From Trueperella bialowiezensis (lineage in GTDB: Bacteria; Actinomycetota; Actinomycetes; Actinomycetales; Actinomycetaceae), in assembly GCF_900637955.1 (NCBI RefSeq), contig NZ_LR134476.1, positions 1,054,001 through 1,118,000 of the forward strand: a DNA stretch of 64,000 nucleotides, read 5' to 3'. A model generated the notes under the pieces. The model ran no database searches. It was not told the origin of the DNA and saw only the letters and a list, made by a program, of their open reading frames with translations. Positions 24,407 to 33,290 of this stretch are shown piece by piece; positions within the stretch are counted from its first letter, which is position 1, and every line of letters begins with the position of its first letter. The position numbers were made by a program, and so were the translations under genes.

Positions 24407-26085
24407 GAAACCACCTGGTCGGCTGACACCTGCTCGGCGCGCCCAGAATCGAACCGGTAGATGACGTCGGCGTCGGCCGCCTCGCTCACCCGGTGCGTGA
24501 CCTCGATGGTCGTCAGCCCCGGAAACTCACTCGCCAAATTTGCTCGGATTGTGCGTGCCAGTTCAACGTTGAGGTTGGACGTAAATTCGTCAAAAAGCAG
24601 CACGGCCGGCCGCATGAGCAGTGCACGCGCCAGGCTCAGGCGTTGGGCCTGCCCGCCGGACAGCTGCGAGCCGTCTTGGCCCACCTTCGTCTCCAGGCCG
24701 TCCGGCATGGCGCGCACTTCCGCGTCGAGTTCAGCCACGGTGAGTGCCCACCACAGATCGTCGTCCGACGCCGTCGGGGCACCAAGCCGCAGATTTTCGG
24801 CAATCGTTGTGTCCAGGAGCTGGTTGCGCTGCTGCACGAGCACCACGTTCGAGCGCAGTTCGCCGAGCTTGAGCTCGCGCACTGGCACGCCGCCGATGAG
24901 TACCTGCCCGGAGTCGGGATCGTCGAAACGCAAAAGGAGCTGCAACGCGGTGGTCTTGCCGCTGCCGCTCGTTCCCACGAACACCGTGTGCTTACCCGCA
25001 GGCGCCGTCACGGTCACGTTCTTCACGGCGGCGACGTGCGCCGTACGCGAGCTGGGATACGTGTAGGTGACATCGCGCCATTCCACGCCGCCGCCCAGCT
25101 CTGGGAAGTCCCGGCTGCCGCTGGTGACGGGTTCGGGCGCGTGGGTAAGGTGCCAGAGCCTGCGGGCCGATGCGATCGAGGCGTCGAGCGCGCCCACGGC
25201 GTCTTCCACGCCGCGCGGCCCTTCGAACAGGCGCAAGCTTCCCGCGGCTAGGCCAACCAGCAGCGGCAACGCGAGCTCCAGGTGCATCCCAACCCCGACG
25301 ACGGCGGTGGTCGACACGAGCAGCAACAGCAGGTTGAGCCCGCGGCGCAGCCCCCGATAGTAGGCGGGCGTGCGCGAATGCCGGTTAACGACGTCGGATA
25401 TCTCGTCCGTTTCTGCCAGGCGGGATTCTTGGCGGCCGTAACCAACCACCTCTTCGATGCCGAAGATCGAGTCGGTGACGTGCGCTGTTAATTCTCCGCG
25501 AGCGCGCAACGCGGCGTCGGTGGCGGCGAACGACCGCCGGATTCCCAACACCGGCACCACGGCAATCGACACGAGATAGCACAGGGCGGGGATCGCGACG
25601 AGCGGCCAGCTCACCGTGGCGCCAACCGTGATGAGTACCGCCGTCGGCACGACGACGGCCGACACGACCGGGGCGAACGTGTGCGCGTAAACCACTTCGA
25701 TCCGCTGCACGTCGGCCGTCAGGGAGGCGAGCAAATCGCCAGAACGCGAGTGCAATAAAATGCCTGGCGCCTTCGGCCACAGCTTGGCAAACGAATGCCC
25801 GCGCAACAGTTCGAGCGCCTTGAAGGCCACATAGTGCCCGAGGAACTGTTCGAGGTAGAAGCTCAGCGCTTTCACGACGGCGATGACCACCAGCCACAGC
25901 AACAGGTGCGCGGAGCCCTCACCTTGGGCGATCTTCGCAACGCCCCACCCGGCCACGCCAAACAACAAGATTTCGAGCGTGAGGTAGGCGAAGCGGAACA
26001 TGGTCGAGGCCAGCAGGGGTGCGTGCACGGGTCGCGTGATCGAGGTCAACCACCTCAAAATCTGCTTGACGGAAGGTTCACTCAT
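24403..26085 (-). CDS. ABC exporter half-transporter, CydC-like
   Basis: A 560-residue fusion of a six-helix membrane domain (about 1-310) and an ATPase (about 335-555). Walker A is GTSGSGKTT, the signature LSGGQAQR, Walker B LLFDEFTS with the catalytic glutamate, and the switch histidine is in IEVTHRV. Together with the preceding gene it forms a heterodimer of the CydDC type; in E. coli CydDC exports cysteine/glutathione and binds haem. In this place, at the end of a haem-uptake cluster, export of haem or a thiol, or cofactor handling, would all make sense; the substrate is not shown by the sequence. Its ATG overlaps the partner's stop (ATGA). Confidence 0.85.
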   Translation of the reverse strand: MSEPSVKQILRWLTSITRPVHAPLLASTMFRFAYLTLEILLFGVAGWGVAKIAQGEGSAHLLLWLVVIAVVKALSFYLEQFLGHYVAFKALELLRGHSFAKLWPKAPGILLHSRSGDLLASLTADVQRIEVVYAHTFAPVVSAVVVPTAVLITVGATVSWPLVAIPALCYLVSIAVVPVLGIRRSFAATDAALRARGELTAHVTDSIFGIEEVVGYGRQESRLAETDEISDVVNRHSRTPAYYRGLRRGLNLLLLLVSTTAVVGVGMHLELALPLLVGLAAGSLRLFEGPRGVEDAVGALDASIASARRLWHLTHAPEPVTSGSRDFPELGGGVEWRDVTYTYPSSRTAHVAAVKNVTVTAPAGKHTVFVGTSGSGKTTALQLLLRFDDPDSGQVLIGGVPVRELKLGELRSNVVLVQQRNQLLDTTIAENLRLGAPTASDDDLWWALTVAELDAEVRAMPDGLETKVGQDGSQLSGGQAQRLSLARALLMRPAVLLFDEFTSNLNVELARTIRANLASEFPGLTTIEVTHRVSEAADADVIYRFDSGRAEQVSADQVVS

Positions 26086-27863
26086 CGCCCGCTCCTTTCT
26101 TCGTGCAGACGGTGGATCGTGCCGTCGGCCATCTCGTACACCGTGTCCGCGATCTCCAAAAGCGAATGCCGGTGGGTAACGATCAGCAGCGCGTATTCCG
26201 GGCCGAGCTCGCCGATCGCATCGATGATCGCGGCTTCGGAGGCGAGGTCGATCTGCGACGTCGGCTCATCCAGGAACAGAATCTTGCGGCCGGATATCAG
26301 GGCGCGGGCGAGCGACACGCGCTGGGCCTGCCCGCCGGATAGCTGCGCCCCGCGTTCACCCACCTCGGTGTCGAGACCGAGCGGCATGTTTCGCACGTCG
26401 TCGGCAACGTGTGCGGCCGCGAGCGCCTCCCACATTTCGGCCTCGGTGGCGTGTTCGTTGGCGATCCGAAGATTGTCTGCGATCGTGCCGCTGAACAACC
26501 ACGTCGACTGGGAAACCGTAGCGCTAAGGGAGCGGATGTCGGGCGCGCTGAGAGCGCCTAGGTCCTGGCCGCCCACGTAAGCAGCCCCGCCCTGCAACGG
26601 TAGGGAGCCGCGCAGGATCGACAGCAGCGTGGATTTTCCTGCTCCCGATCGTCCGATGATCGCAGCCTTTTCGCCGTAGTCGAGGCTGAGGCTGACGCCG
26701 TGCAGTACTTCGCCGCGGCCGTAGTCATAGGTAATATCCCGCAGCTCGACAGCCCGCGTTGACCCACGCCCCGCCCCGGCGTCGCCAGCACTCTTGGGCC
26801 GTATCGCTGCTGCCTGTTTGGCCTGCTCCCGGCCCATGTAGGCGCCAATGATCTTTTCGGAGGCGATCCCGCCCATGCCAATGTAGAAGAAGCCGGCGAG
26901 TTGGGTGAGCGGTTCAAGCAGGAGTACGAGGAGCAGCATTGCGGTGACCGCCCCGGTGACGTCGATGGTTCCACGCTGTACGCCCTGGCTGATGAGGAAC
27001 ACGGACCAGCAGATCATGACGAGCGAGAGCGCGCCGTCGATGACGATAATCACCCGCTGGTTACCAGCGAGGAGCCGCATGATCGCGCCGCGGTTGCGCT
27101 CGCCCTGCTGAGCGAGCTTTTTCTCGAGCCGCGGCCCAGCACCAAAAAGCCGAATAACGGTGAGGTTACGCAGCGCGTCCATATACTGCGTGGTCAGCCG
27201 GGCGCGTTCTTGCCGCGACTGCTTAGACACTTTCCGCAACACCACGAGGAAGCCAATCACGAGCACCGGAATGATCGGCACGGCGACCGCCATTCCGAGT
27301 CCGAGCCGCCAGTCGATAGCCGCCGCAATATAGGCGACGACGAGCACGGGCACTAGCAGCGCCGCCTTGGTCGATCCCCAGTATTGCTGGCGGTATTCCG
27401 TCATCTTTTCGGCGTTCTGCGTGGCCATCGTGATGAGCGCACCCGAATCGGAATCTTCCTCGGCATTCTTGGGTAACGTGGTCGCTTCAAACGCGGTGTG
27501 TAAGATTTGGCGGCGCAGCTGCTTTTCTTCCCGGCGAGCACCGGTGGTGCCAATGATGAGTTCGGCGCCCGCGAGCGCTCCGGCCACAAGCCCGGCACAC
27601 ACGGCACCGGCAAGCCATGAGGTCACATTCGCCCCGGCGTTGGCAGCGTACGTTCCGATCGCTTGCCCGAGCATGACGACTGCGACCGCCGTCGCTATCG
27701 CACTTCCAATCCGCACGAGCATGACCGTGCGCGTGGTTGCTCGGCCTCCTGCCGTGCCCACCTGAACGTGTGCCTGACTACCCCGGTTACCCGCTGTAGA
27801 CGTGCGAGCCACCCCACGAGCGCGCGAGTGTTCGTTCCGTTGCCGTGCCTGCGTCGTCGTCAT
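26082..27863 (-). CDS. ABC exporter half-transporter, CydD-like
   Basis: A 593-residue partner of the CydC-like gene: membrane domain about 45-330, ATPase about 365-585. Walker A GRSGAGKST, signature LSGGQAQR, Walker B ILFLDEPTS and H-loop IVTHRHS are intact, so both ATP sites of the heterodimer look functional. The N-terminal ~45 residues are basic and low in complexity. ATG 27863 is preferred because AGGAG stands five bases before it; an ATG at 27881 overlaps the DUF916 gene stop as ATGA but has no ribosome-binding site. The position directly after the DUF916 gene makes it part of the haem cluster transcript or of a downstream segment of it. Confidence 0.83.
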   Translation of the reverse strand: MTTTQARQRNEHSRARGVARTSTAGNRGSQAHVQVGTAGGRATTRTVMLVRIGSAIATAVAVVMLGQAIGTYAANAGANVTSWLAGAVCAGLVAGALAGAELIIGTTGARREEKQLRRQILHTAFEATTLPKNAEEDSDSGALITMATQNAEKMTEYRQQYWGSTKAALLVPVLVVAYIAAAIDWRLGLGMAVAVPIIPVLVIGFLVVLRKVSKQSRQERARLTTQYMDALRNLTVIRLFGAGPRLEKKLAQQGERNRGAIMRLLAGNQRVIIVIDGALSLVMICWSVFLISQGVQRGTIDVTGAVTAMLLLVLLLEPLTQLAGFFYIGMGGIASEKIIGAYMGREQAKQAAAIRPKSAGDAGAGRGSTRAVELRDITYDYGRGEVLHGVSLSLDYGEKAAIIGRSGAGKSTLLSILRGSLPLQGGAAYVGGQDLGALSAPDIRSLSATVSQSTWLFSGTIADNLRIANEHATEAEMWEALAAAHVADDVRNMPLGLDTEVGERGAQLSGGQAQRVSLARALISGRKILFLDEPTSQIDLASEAAIIDAIGELGPEYALLIVTHRHSLLEIADTVYEMADGTIHRLHEERSGR

Positions 27864-27877
27864 GTGTCTCCTCACCG

Positions 27878-28936
27878 TCATTCGCGGATTGTTTGCGCGT
27901 CGTCGTCAGCGTTCAAGAGCCGTTCTTTGTGTGCTGCCAACTCTGCTTCCTTCGCCTTATTCGAGCGGTGAACGCGCACGCCCACCACCACTCCCGCCGC
28001 AATCAGCACGATCGCGCCGAGCGATCCCCACGGGATTACCCACACCGTGGCCGAAGCTGACACGCTTTCGCCTATTTCTCCCGTCAACGCCTCCGGCGTG
28101 ATCTCCACACTAGCCTTGTGGAAGAACGCCGGCCACACAGAAATTTCCTGTTCGAACACGCCCGTCCCGCCCGGCATGAGCTCGACGCTGTTCGCAGCTT
28201 CCGGATCCCCGGTGCCGCCAGCCGCGACGTCGCGAACTGAGCCCAACGTGATCGAATTATTGGTATTCACCCGGGTGAGCACGTTACCCGTGTTCGTCAC
28301 CGTGTACCGCAAGGTGCCTTTGACGGGTGTGAAAGGAATCCACGCGCCGTCAACATCAACCACTTCTACGCTGTCAATCTGAGTTCCCACCGCGGCATCC
28401 CCGGCCACGCTCACCACAATCCGGGAGGCGAGCCGCGATTCAATATTCACCTGGTTCGCACCGGGAGCCGTTCGCGATGTCACCAGGCCGCCCACGTAGT
28501 CGCCGGGAGCGACGTCGGCCGGCACGTTCACCTGGAAGGTCACGGTCTCTTCTCCACCGGCCGGAATCGACACCTCAGCCTTATCGGCGGTTACCCACGC
28601 GCCAATCTGCGTACTTGGAGTGCCCGACGGCGGCAAGCCGAGCGTGCCCGAATCGGTCACGATACCGTCGAGCGGAAACACCTGCAGGTCAAGAGTGATC
28701 GCACTGTAGTTACGCACCACGATCGCATCCGTGAACGACGCCCCGGGATCCACGGAATACCGGAACGAACTGCGCCCCGCACCGAAATCACCATCAGCGG
28801 GGGCCACCGACCATTCCACTTCCTGGGCGGCGCCCCGCGCGTGCGGCAGCGGCACTGAAACAACCAGTGCGGCCATGAGCATGGCGATGATCGCCAACCA
28901 AACAGACCGGTAACGGGAAGGAGTGCGTGATGTCAT
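27878..28936 (-). CDS. DUF916 (WxL-interacting-protein-like) membrane-anchored protein
   Basis: A 352-residue protein with a signal peptide (to about residue 36), an extracellular region of two immunoglobulin-like domains, one membrane helix (WGSLGAIVLIAAGVVVGVRV) and a short charged cytoplasmic tail. The first domain has the DUF916 pattern (FRYSVDPGASFTDAIVVRNYS ... DGIVTDSG ... IGAWVTAD ... VPADVAPGDYVGGLV). In Firmicutes such proteins bind peptidoglycan and WxL-domain partners. Here the upstream neighbour is an HtaA protein with a WxL-like end and no membrane anchor, so this protein may hold it on the surface. A strong hairpin lies between the two genes. Confidence 0.8.
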   Translation of the reverse strand: MTSRTPSRYRSVWLAIIAMLMAALVVSVPLPHARGAAQEVEWSVAPADGDFGAGRSSFRYSVDPGASFTDAIVVRNYSAITLDLQVFPLDGIVTDSGTLGLPPSGTPSTQIGAWVTADKAEVSIPAGGEETVTFQVNVPADVAPGDYVGGLVTSRTAPGANQVNIESRLASRIVVSVAGDAAVGTQIDSVEVVDVDGAWIPFTPVKGTLRYTVTNTGNVLTRVNTNNSITLGSVRDVAAGGTGDPEAANSVELMPGGTGVFEQEISVWPAFFHKASVEITPEALTGEIGESVSASATVWVIPWGSLGAIVLIAAGVVVGVRVHRSNKAKEAELAAHKERLLNADDDAQTIRE

Positions 28937-28966
28937 GGAATGTCCTATGCTAGCGCGGCGTGTAGC

Positions 28967-29000
28967 AGGTGCGTGGCCCGCCGGAGCGAGCCACGCACCT
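28967..29000 (-). terminator. Intercistronic hairpin between the HtaA-WxL and DUF916 genes
   Basis: An 11-bp perfect stem (AGGTGCGTGGC with its complement) around a 12-base loop, 16 bases after the HtaA stop and 30 bases before the DUF916 start. No T-run follows, so it may be a partial terminator or an mRNA stabiliser that lowers expression of the downstream genes. Confidence 0.55.
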
Positions 29001-29016
29001 AGGGTCGTCGCTTATT

Positions 29017-30528
29017 CTATTGGGCGATCGTAGTCAGGGTCAGTGTCGAGCGGTAGTTACCCGGCTTCGGCACGTTGTCCTTGAGCACGTTGAGGTTGAG
29101 CGCAGCCTTCAACTGCACGCCGGCCTCACCAGTTGCTCCCAGCGAGCTGCCCAGCTGTGCCGTGTTGGCCAGACCCGGATTGTTCGGCTCAACTACGCCA
29201 GCTGCGATGCCTTCAGCGTTCGCCTGTGGCGCCCAGCCAAGTGCGGCCGCACCGAAGCTTTCCGTACCGGAAGCAGCAGTGAAGTCGCTTGCCACGCCGG
29301 AGACGGACCAGCCGCCCGAGTTCGAGCGCGTATCAATCACGGTGACCGTTGGCAGTTCGCCCGTCGCCGTTACGTTACCGCCCTCGTTGTAGGCCGACCC
29401 ACCGAGCACAACCCCGTTGTTCTCTGCAACCTTCCAGCGGAACTCGCCGGTCGGTGCCGGTGGCACAACTGGATCGTCCGGATCTTCACCCGGCTCTTCG
29501 CCTGGCTGTACCGGGATTTCGGTGTCGACGCAGATGTTCGCATCACCATCGGCACCAACCGAGCCGTCAACAGAGCACTCGGGGAGCGGCTCTGCAGGGA
29601 TCTGGGCCGTGTAGTTGATCGTGATCGGTTCGGCCTTCTTGCGCGGATCAGCCGCGCCACCCGAGGAGTACCAGTAAGAGCTCTGACCGGTGCCGATATT
29701 GAATTCCACCCAATCTTGCGGGAACGAGCCCCAGCCTTCCTTGGAGCGGTCCTGCGGGGTCGCATCAGGATAGGCGGACGAGTCAAACTCCACGCCCTCG
29801 TAGTCGATGGTCGACTCGATACCGTTTTCGGTGACGACGACGTTGCTCAGCGTTGCGATCGTCGCGTTGTTCGCGTCGTCCAGCTTTGTCCACTTGGTCA
29901 GGTCCTGCATCGACGCACCGTAACCGGACAGGCGGGCGGTCACAACGCCCTTGCCGTCCTGGACCGTGAGCTTCGGATCGTTGACTGACCAGTAGGTCAT
30001 GCCGCCGTAGAACACGAGCGAGAACGAGCCGGTCCACTGAATTTCAGCGGTACCTGCTGCCGGATCAACCCAGCCCGTGCCGTTGGCGATGTTCACCTGA
30101 TTCCAGGACGCGAGGTACGGCCGGAGAGCGAAAGACGCATCCGTAGGGGATTGCGAATTGCGGAATTCCCACGTGGCAGGAACCTGCTCGTCGAAGTTGT
30201 GAGTCTTCGTCTCTGGATCGAAGGTGGGGCGCGTGATCGTCACGTTGCCCTCTGCGGCCTTGTAGTACTTCGCGCCGTCCTCGTCGCTCCATACGGTAGC
30301 TCCGCGGCCAACGACTCCGTGTACGTCTGGGAGCTCGCCGGCGACGAGCCAGTTCGAACCCCCGAAATATGCTCCACTGCCAGCTTCGCGATTGACCTGC
30401 CAGTGGAATGTCGCATCATCAACCGTCACGGGTGCGGCCTGTGCCGGGACGGCGAGGCCGAGAAAGGCACCCGCCGCCAAGGCTAGGCCAGCCGCGCCGG
30501 AGATGAAGCGCTTGACTGTGTTCTTCAT
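29017..30528 (-). CDS. Secreted haem-binding HtaA protein with a WxL-like C-terminal domain
   Basis: A 503-residue exported protein. Signal peptide about 1-31 (cleavage after AQA). An HtaA domain follows (about 35-320; FHWQVNREAGSGAYFGGSN, SLVFYGGMTYWSVNDP, GWGSFPQDWVEFNIGTGQ and YWYSSGGAADP), the module that binds haem in Corynebacterium HtaA/ChtA. After a [12 protein letters not shown] linker the last ~145 residues resemble a WxL domain: LPTVTVIDTRSNSGGWSVSG, AALGWAPQ and an end in GNYRSTLTLTTIA. There is no sortase motif or membrane helix, so attachment must be non-covalent or through a partner. ATG 30528 follows GGAGG; an upstream ATG at 30540 includes that site. It lies 39 bases after the other HtaA gene. 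Confidence 0.87.
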   Translation of the reverse strand: MKNTVKRFISGAAGLALAAGAFLGLAVPAQAAPVTVDDATFHWQVNREAGSGAYFGGSNWLVAGELPDVHGVVGRGATVWSDEDGAKYYKAAEGNVTITRPTFDPETKTHNFDEQVPATWEFRNSQSPTDASFALRPYLASWNQVNIANGTGWVDPAAGTAEIQWTGSFSLVFYGGMTYWSVNDPKLTVQDGKGVVTARLSGYGASMQDLTKWTKLDDANNATIATLSNVVVTENGIESTIDYEGVEFDSSAYPDATPQDRSKEGWGSFPQDWVEFNIGTGQSSYWYSSGGAADPRKKAEPITINYTAQIPAEPLPECSVDGSVGADGDANICVDTEIPVQPGEEPGEDPDDPVVPPAPTGEFRWKVAENNGVVLGGSAYNEGGNVTATGELPTVTVIDTRSNSGGWSVSGVASDFTAASGTESFGAAALGWAPQANAEGIAAGVVEPNNPGLANTAQLGSSLGATGEAGVQLKAALNLNVLKDNVPKPGNYRSTLTLTTIAQ

Positions 30529-30567
30529 GTCATCCTCCATGATGTTGTGTGTTGATTGAGTCCGGCC

Positions 30568-31965
30568 CTATGCCCACGGCACAGTGAGCCATCCCCTTCG
30601 GTAGGCGTAGATAGTGATTCCGCCCAGCACTAGTAAGCCCGCAAGGGCCCACCAGAAAGTCTTTTGGTGATCGCGTACGAAATCGGCAACCGCGGGCGGT
30701 ATGAGTCCGCCGCCCAGCCATTCGATGTCTTGCGCTTCGGGGGTGTGCCCCGCGTACCACACGTCCTCACCCTCGGCCTCGCCCCGTATCGCTGCGATCA
30801 GCGCACTAAGGTCAACGGGCTCGTACGTGTTCGGCAGCACCGTGGTCACGCCCGCACCGGCAACTCCCAAATTCTGGGGCGCTACCCGCTGCCCGGGTTG
30901 ATCAGGCGGTTGCGGTTGCGTGGGCAAGCCCGGTTGTTGCTGCGTGCCTGACGACGGCGGAGGTCCGGCCACGTCGGGGCGCTCGGCATCAAGCGGGTTA
31001 CTCGCGTCAAACGACACGATGATGTCATGCGGCGGCTTGGCACGATCGCGAATGCCTCCGCTCGTGTACCAGTATCCGGCCTGCCCGGTCAGCACCTGGA
31101 AGTCGATGAATTCTTGTGGGAAGGCTCCCCAGCCTGGCTCGGTACGGTTTTGCGGTTGGGACGGCCCGGACGCCGCCGCGTTCACCTTCACGCCTTCATA
31201 GTCGGGGCGATGCTGGAAACCGGTCAGCCTCCCATTGTGATCACGTACGAGCTTCACTCCGCTAAGCTGGGCAAGCGGCACGTTCTTGTGCACTGGGAGG
31301 ACTTCCCAGCGCGAGGAATCGTGCATGTCTGCGCCGTACCCGCCAAGATCAGCGGTCAGCGTGCCCACGCCGTTGCGGATCTCAAGGACGGGGTTGCGTG
31401 CCCACCAGTAGGTCATACCGCCGTAGAAAACCACCGTGAACGAACCCTGCCATTCAATACGCAAGGTGTCCGTATCGGCGTCGTACTTACCTGTTCCGCC
31501 TGTGATGACCACTTCAGCTTTCGTGCCTTGTCCAGATTCGTGGGTCTCCAATGTGGTGACGTTGCGCGGCTGCGAACCAGATAAGTCCTGGCACTTGTTC
31601 TCCCACGTGGGCTCAACCATGTTGCCGTTGGCGTCCGGCTTTTCGATACGCACGTTCCCATCTCGGCTCTTCCAGAAACGGGCATCCGTCCACACTTCCG
31701 ACCTGCCCCAGTTTCCAGCCTCACCAGCTTGCACCCAGTTACAGCCACCGAAGAACGCGCCCGAATTGGTTTCCACGTTGATACCCCAGCGCAGCTCCGC
31801 GTTGGAAATAACGAGGCTGTGATCGGAGGGCTTGGCTGGCGGCTCGGGAATCTCAACTTCGACGTCGATGGTCTCATCCGCGCTAGCCGGCGCCGCAAGC
31901 CCAGGAGCGATCAAGCCCGGAAAGATCAGCGCGAGCAGCAGGACGAGTATGCGTAGCTTTCTCAC
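30568..31965 (-). CDS. Membrane-anchored HtaA haem-binding surface protein
   Basis: A 465-residue protein: signal peptide about 1-29 (ends ASA-DET), one HtaA domain (about 48-320) with SLVISNAELRWGINVETN, GAFFGGCNW, FTVVFYGGMTYWWARNP and GYWYTSGGI, a Pro/Gln-rich linker, then a C-terminal helix (FWWALAGLLVLGGITIYAY) and short tail. HtaA proteins take haem from haemoglobin at the cell surface and pass it to HmuT. Two cysteines (GGCNW and NKCQDL) may form a disulfide. GTG 31965 overlaps the stop of the preceding gene (GTGA), so it is translationally coupled within the hmu operon. Compared with its neighbour it has an anchor but no WxL-like end. Confidence 0.88.
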   Translation of the reverse strand: MRKLRILVLLLALIFPGLIAPGLAAPASADETIDVEVEIPEPPAKPSDHSLVISNAELRWGINVETNSGAFFGGCNWVQAGEAGNWGRSEVWTDARFWKSRDGNVRIEKPDANGNMVEPTWENKCQDLSGSQPRNVTTLETHESGQGTKAEVVITGGTGKYDADTDTLRIEWQGSFTVVFYGGMTYWWARNPVLEIRNGVGTLTADLGGYGADMHDSSRWEVLPVHKNVPLAQLSGVKLVRDHNGRLTGFQHRPDYEGVKVNAAASGPSQPQNRTEPGWGAFPQEFIDFQVLTGQAGYWYTSGGIRDRAKPPHDIIVSFDASNPLDAERPDVAGPPPSSGTQQQPGLPTQPQPPDQPGQRVAPQNLGVAGAGVTTVLPNTYEPVDLSALIAAIRGEAEGEDVWYAGHTPEAQDIEWLGGGLIPPAVADFVRDHQKTFWWALAGLLVLGGITIYAYRRGWLTVPWA

Positions 31966-33290
31966 TGGGTCTCACCGTCCTTCATGCTCACTCGGCGCAT
32001 CCGCCGAGTCTGCGTGGCTGGCTCCTCGCTATCCCGCGGCGTTGATTGCGAGAGTCCAGCGCCCTCGAGTGCTGCAATCTGTTTCTTCTGCCTCCGCTGG
32101 CGAACACCAGACATGATGAGGGAAGCAACAATGAACGCGACGATCAGCGCGGCGATAAGGATCACTACGCGTAGACCCCACGACCAGCCATCCTCGGCGT
32201 CTTCGCCATCTGCGGCTGCGATCGGGGCGTACACCCGGAACTGCTCTTCAACCGTCTGCCCGGTTGACGCGCTCGTTACCCGCAACACTTGGGTTCCCGG
32301 CCGGGCATCGGCCGGAATCGGGATCGCGCCAGCCACTTCGCCGCGCGTTCCCGCAATAAGCGGGCCTGCGCCCGTCGACCCATCACCGAGGGTAACCACC
32401 ACCTGTTCACCCGGTTGGAAACCCTGGCCGGTAAAACCAAGAACGGCACCGGCTTGGATAGCTTTTTGTTGCAAGGCGAGTGTGAGGAAGCCCGATCCGG
32501 GTAAGGCCGTCACCTCGCCGTCGTTCTCGCCCGGCTGCTGGTTGCCTTGTGCCTGGCGGGCGGCCTCGTCAATCGCGGCCTGCTGCGGATTGGCAACCCG
32601 CTGCCCGCCAACCGTGCGATCACCGGCAGCCTGCCGGTTCGCCTGCGCAGCCGAATTATCCACGTTCACGTTGACCGCGTCCCCGGCCTGGCCTTGGAAC
32701 GTGACGGGCGTGAACGTTTCGTTTGATGAGTTAGCGACGCCGTGTGCCCCGATCGTAATGATCCCGCACTGTACTTGGGTGCAGTCAATCGTCCGCTCAC
32801 TGCCATCCCGGTTGCGGGTGACGAACCGTGCGCCGGGCGTGCGCATGGTCAGGCTCCAACTGCCGTCAGCCGCGATTTCCCCGCCATTGGCTGCGGACGC
32901 CGTCGACGATCCCGGGAACGTCACGAAACGCATGTAGCCAAGATTGTCCTTTTCCTCGGTATCGGGAACGTAGGCGTAGTTGACGCCGGTCTGCCCGCCG
33001 CGGGAAGGCTTCCAGCTTCCGCCCTGCGGATCGTCCACCCAGCCGAAAAGCACGTAGATTCCGCCGAAACCTCCCTGGAGCGATTGGAATCCGCGCCCGG
33101 ACACCCGGATGTCGGTGACCCCCGACGCCGAGACCACCGGCTGCCCGCCAATACCGGACACGACTACTTGACCAGCGGCATGTGCCGGGCTTGCCGCGCC
33201 GACAACTATGACACCCGCGAGCGCCAGCAGGAGGCTGACAATCGCGCTGAGAATGCGCGCCGAATGCTTTGCCTGAATAGACGAGATCAT
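31962..33290 (-). CDS. Membrane-anchored surface protein of the haem operon, function unknown
   Basis: A 442-residue protein I do not recognise as a named family. Signal peptide about 1-38 (AHA-AGQ). Two beta-rich extracellular parts follow: about 40-210 (VVVSGIGGQPVVSASGVTDIRVSGRGF ... IDCTQVQCGIITIGAHG, resembling a neocarzinostatin-like or HtaA-associated fold) and an Ig-like part about 270-350 (GFTGQGFQPGEQVVVTLGDGS ... IPADARPGTQVLRVTS). A Gln/Ala-rich linker separates them. One membrane helix (VVILIAALIVAFIVASLIM) and a basic cytoplasmic tail end the protein. ATG 33290 overlaps the hmuV stop (ATGA). Its fixed place between hmuV and htaA suggests a role in haem relay across the wall, but this is inference. 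Confidence 0.7.
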   Translation of the reverse strand: MISSIQAKHSARILSAIVSLLLALAGVIVVGAASPAHAAGQVVVSGIGGQPVVSASGVTDIRVSGRGFQSLQGGFGGIYVLFGWVDDPQGGSWKPSRGGQTGVNYAYVPDTEEKDNLGYMRFVTFPGSSTASAANGGEIAADGSWSLTMRTPGARFVTRNRDGSERTIDCTQVQCGIITIGAHGVANSSNETFTPVTFQGQAGDAVNVNVDNSAAQANRQAAGDRTVGGQRVANPQQAAIDEAARQAQGNQQPGENDGEVTALPGSGFLTLALQQKAIQAGAVLGFTGQGFQPGEQVVVTLGDGSTGAGPLIAGTRGEVAGAIPIPADARPGTQVLRVTSASTGQTVEEQFRVYAPIAAADGEDAEDGWSWGLRVVILIAALIVAFIVASLIMSGVRQRRQKKQIAALEGAGLSQSTPRDSEEPATQTRRMRRVSMKDGETQ

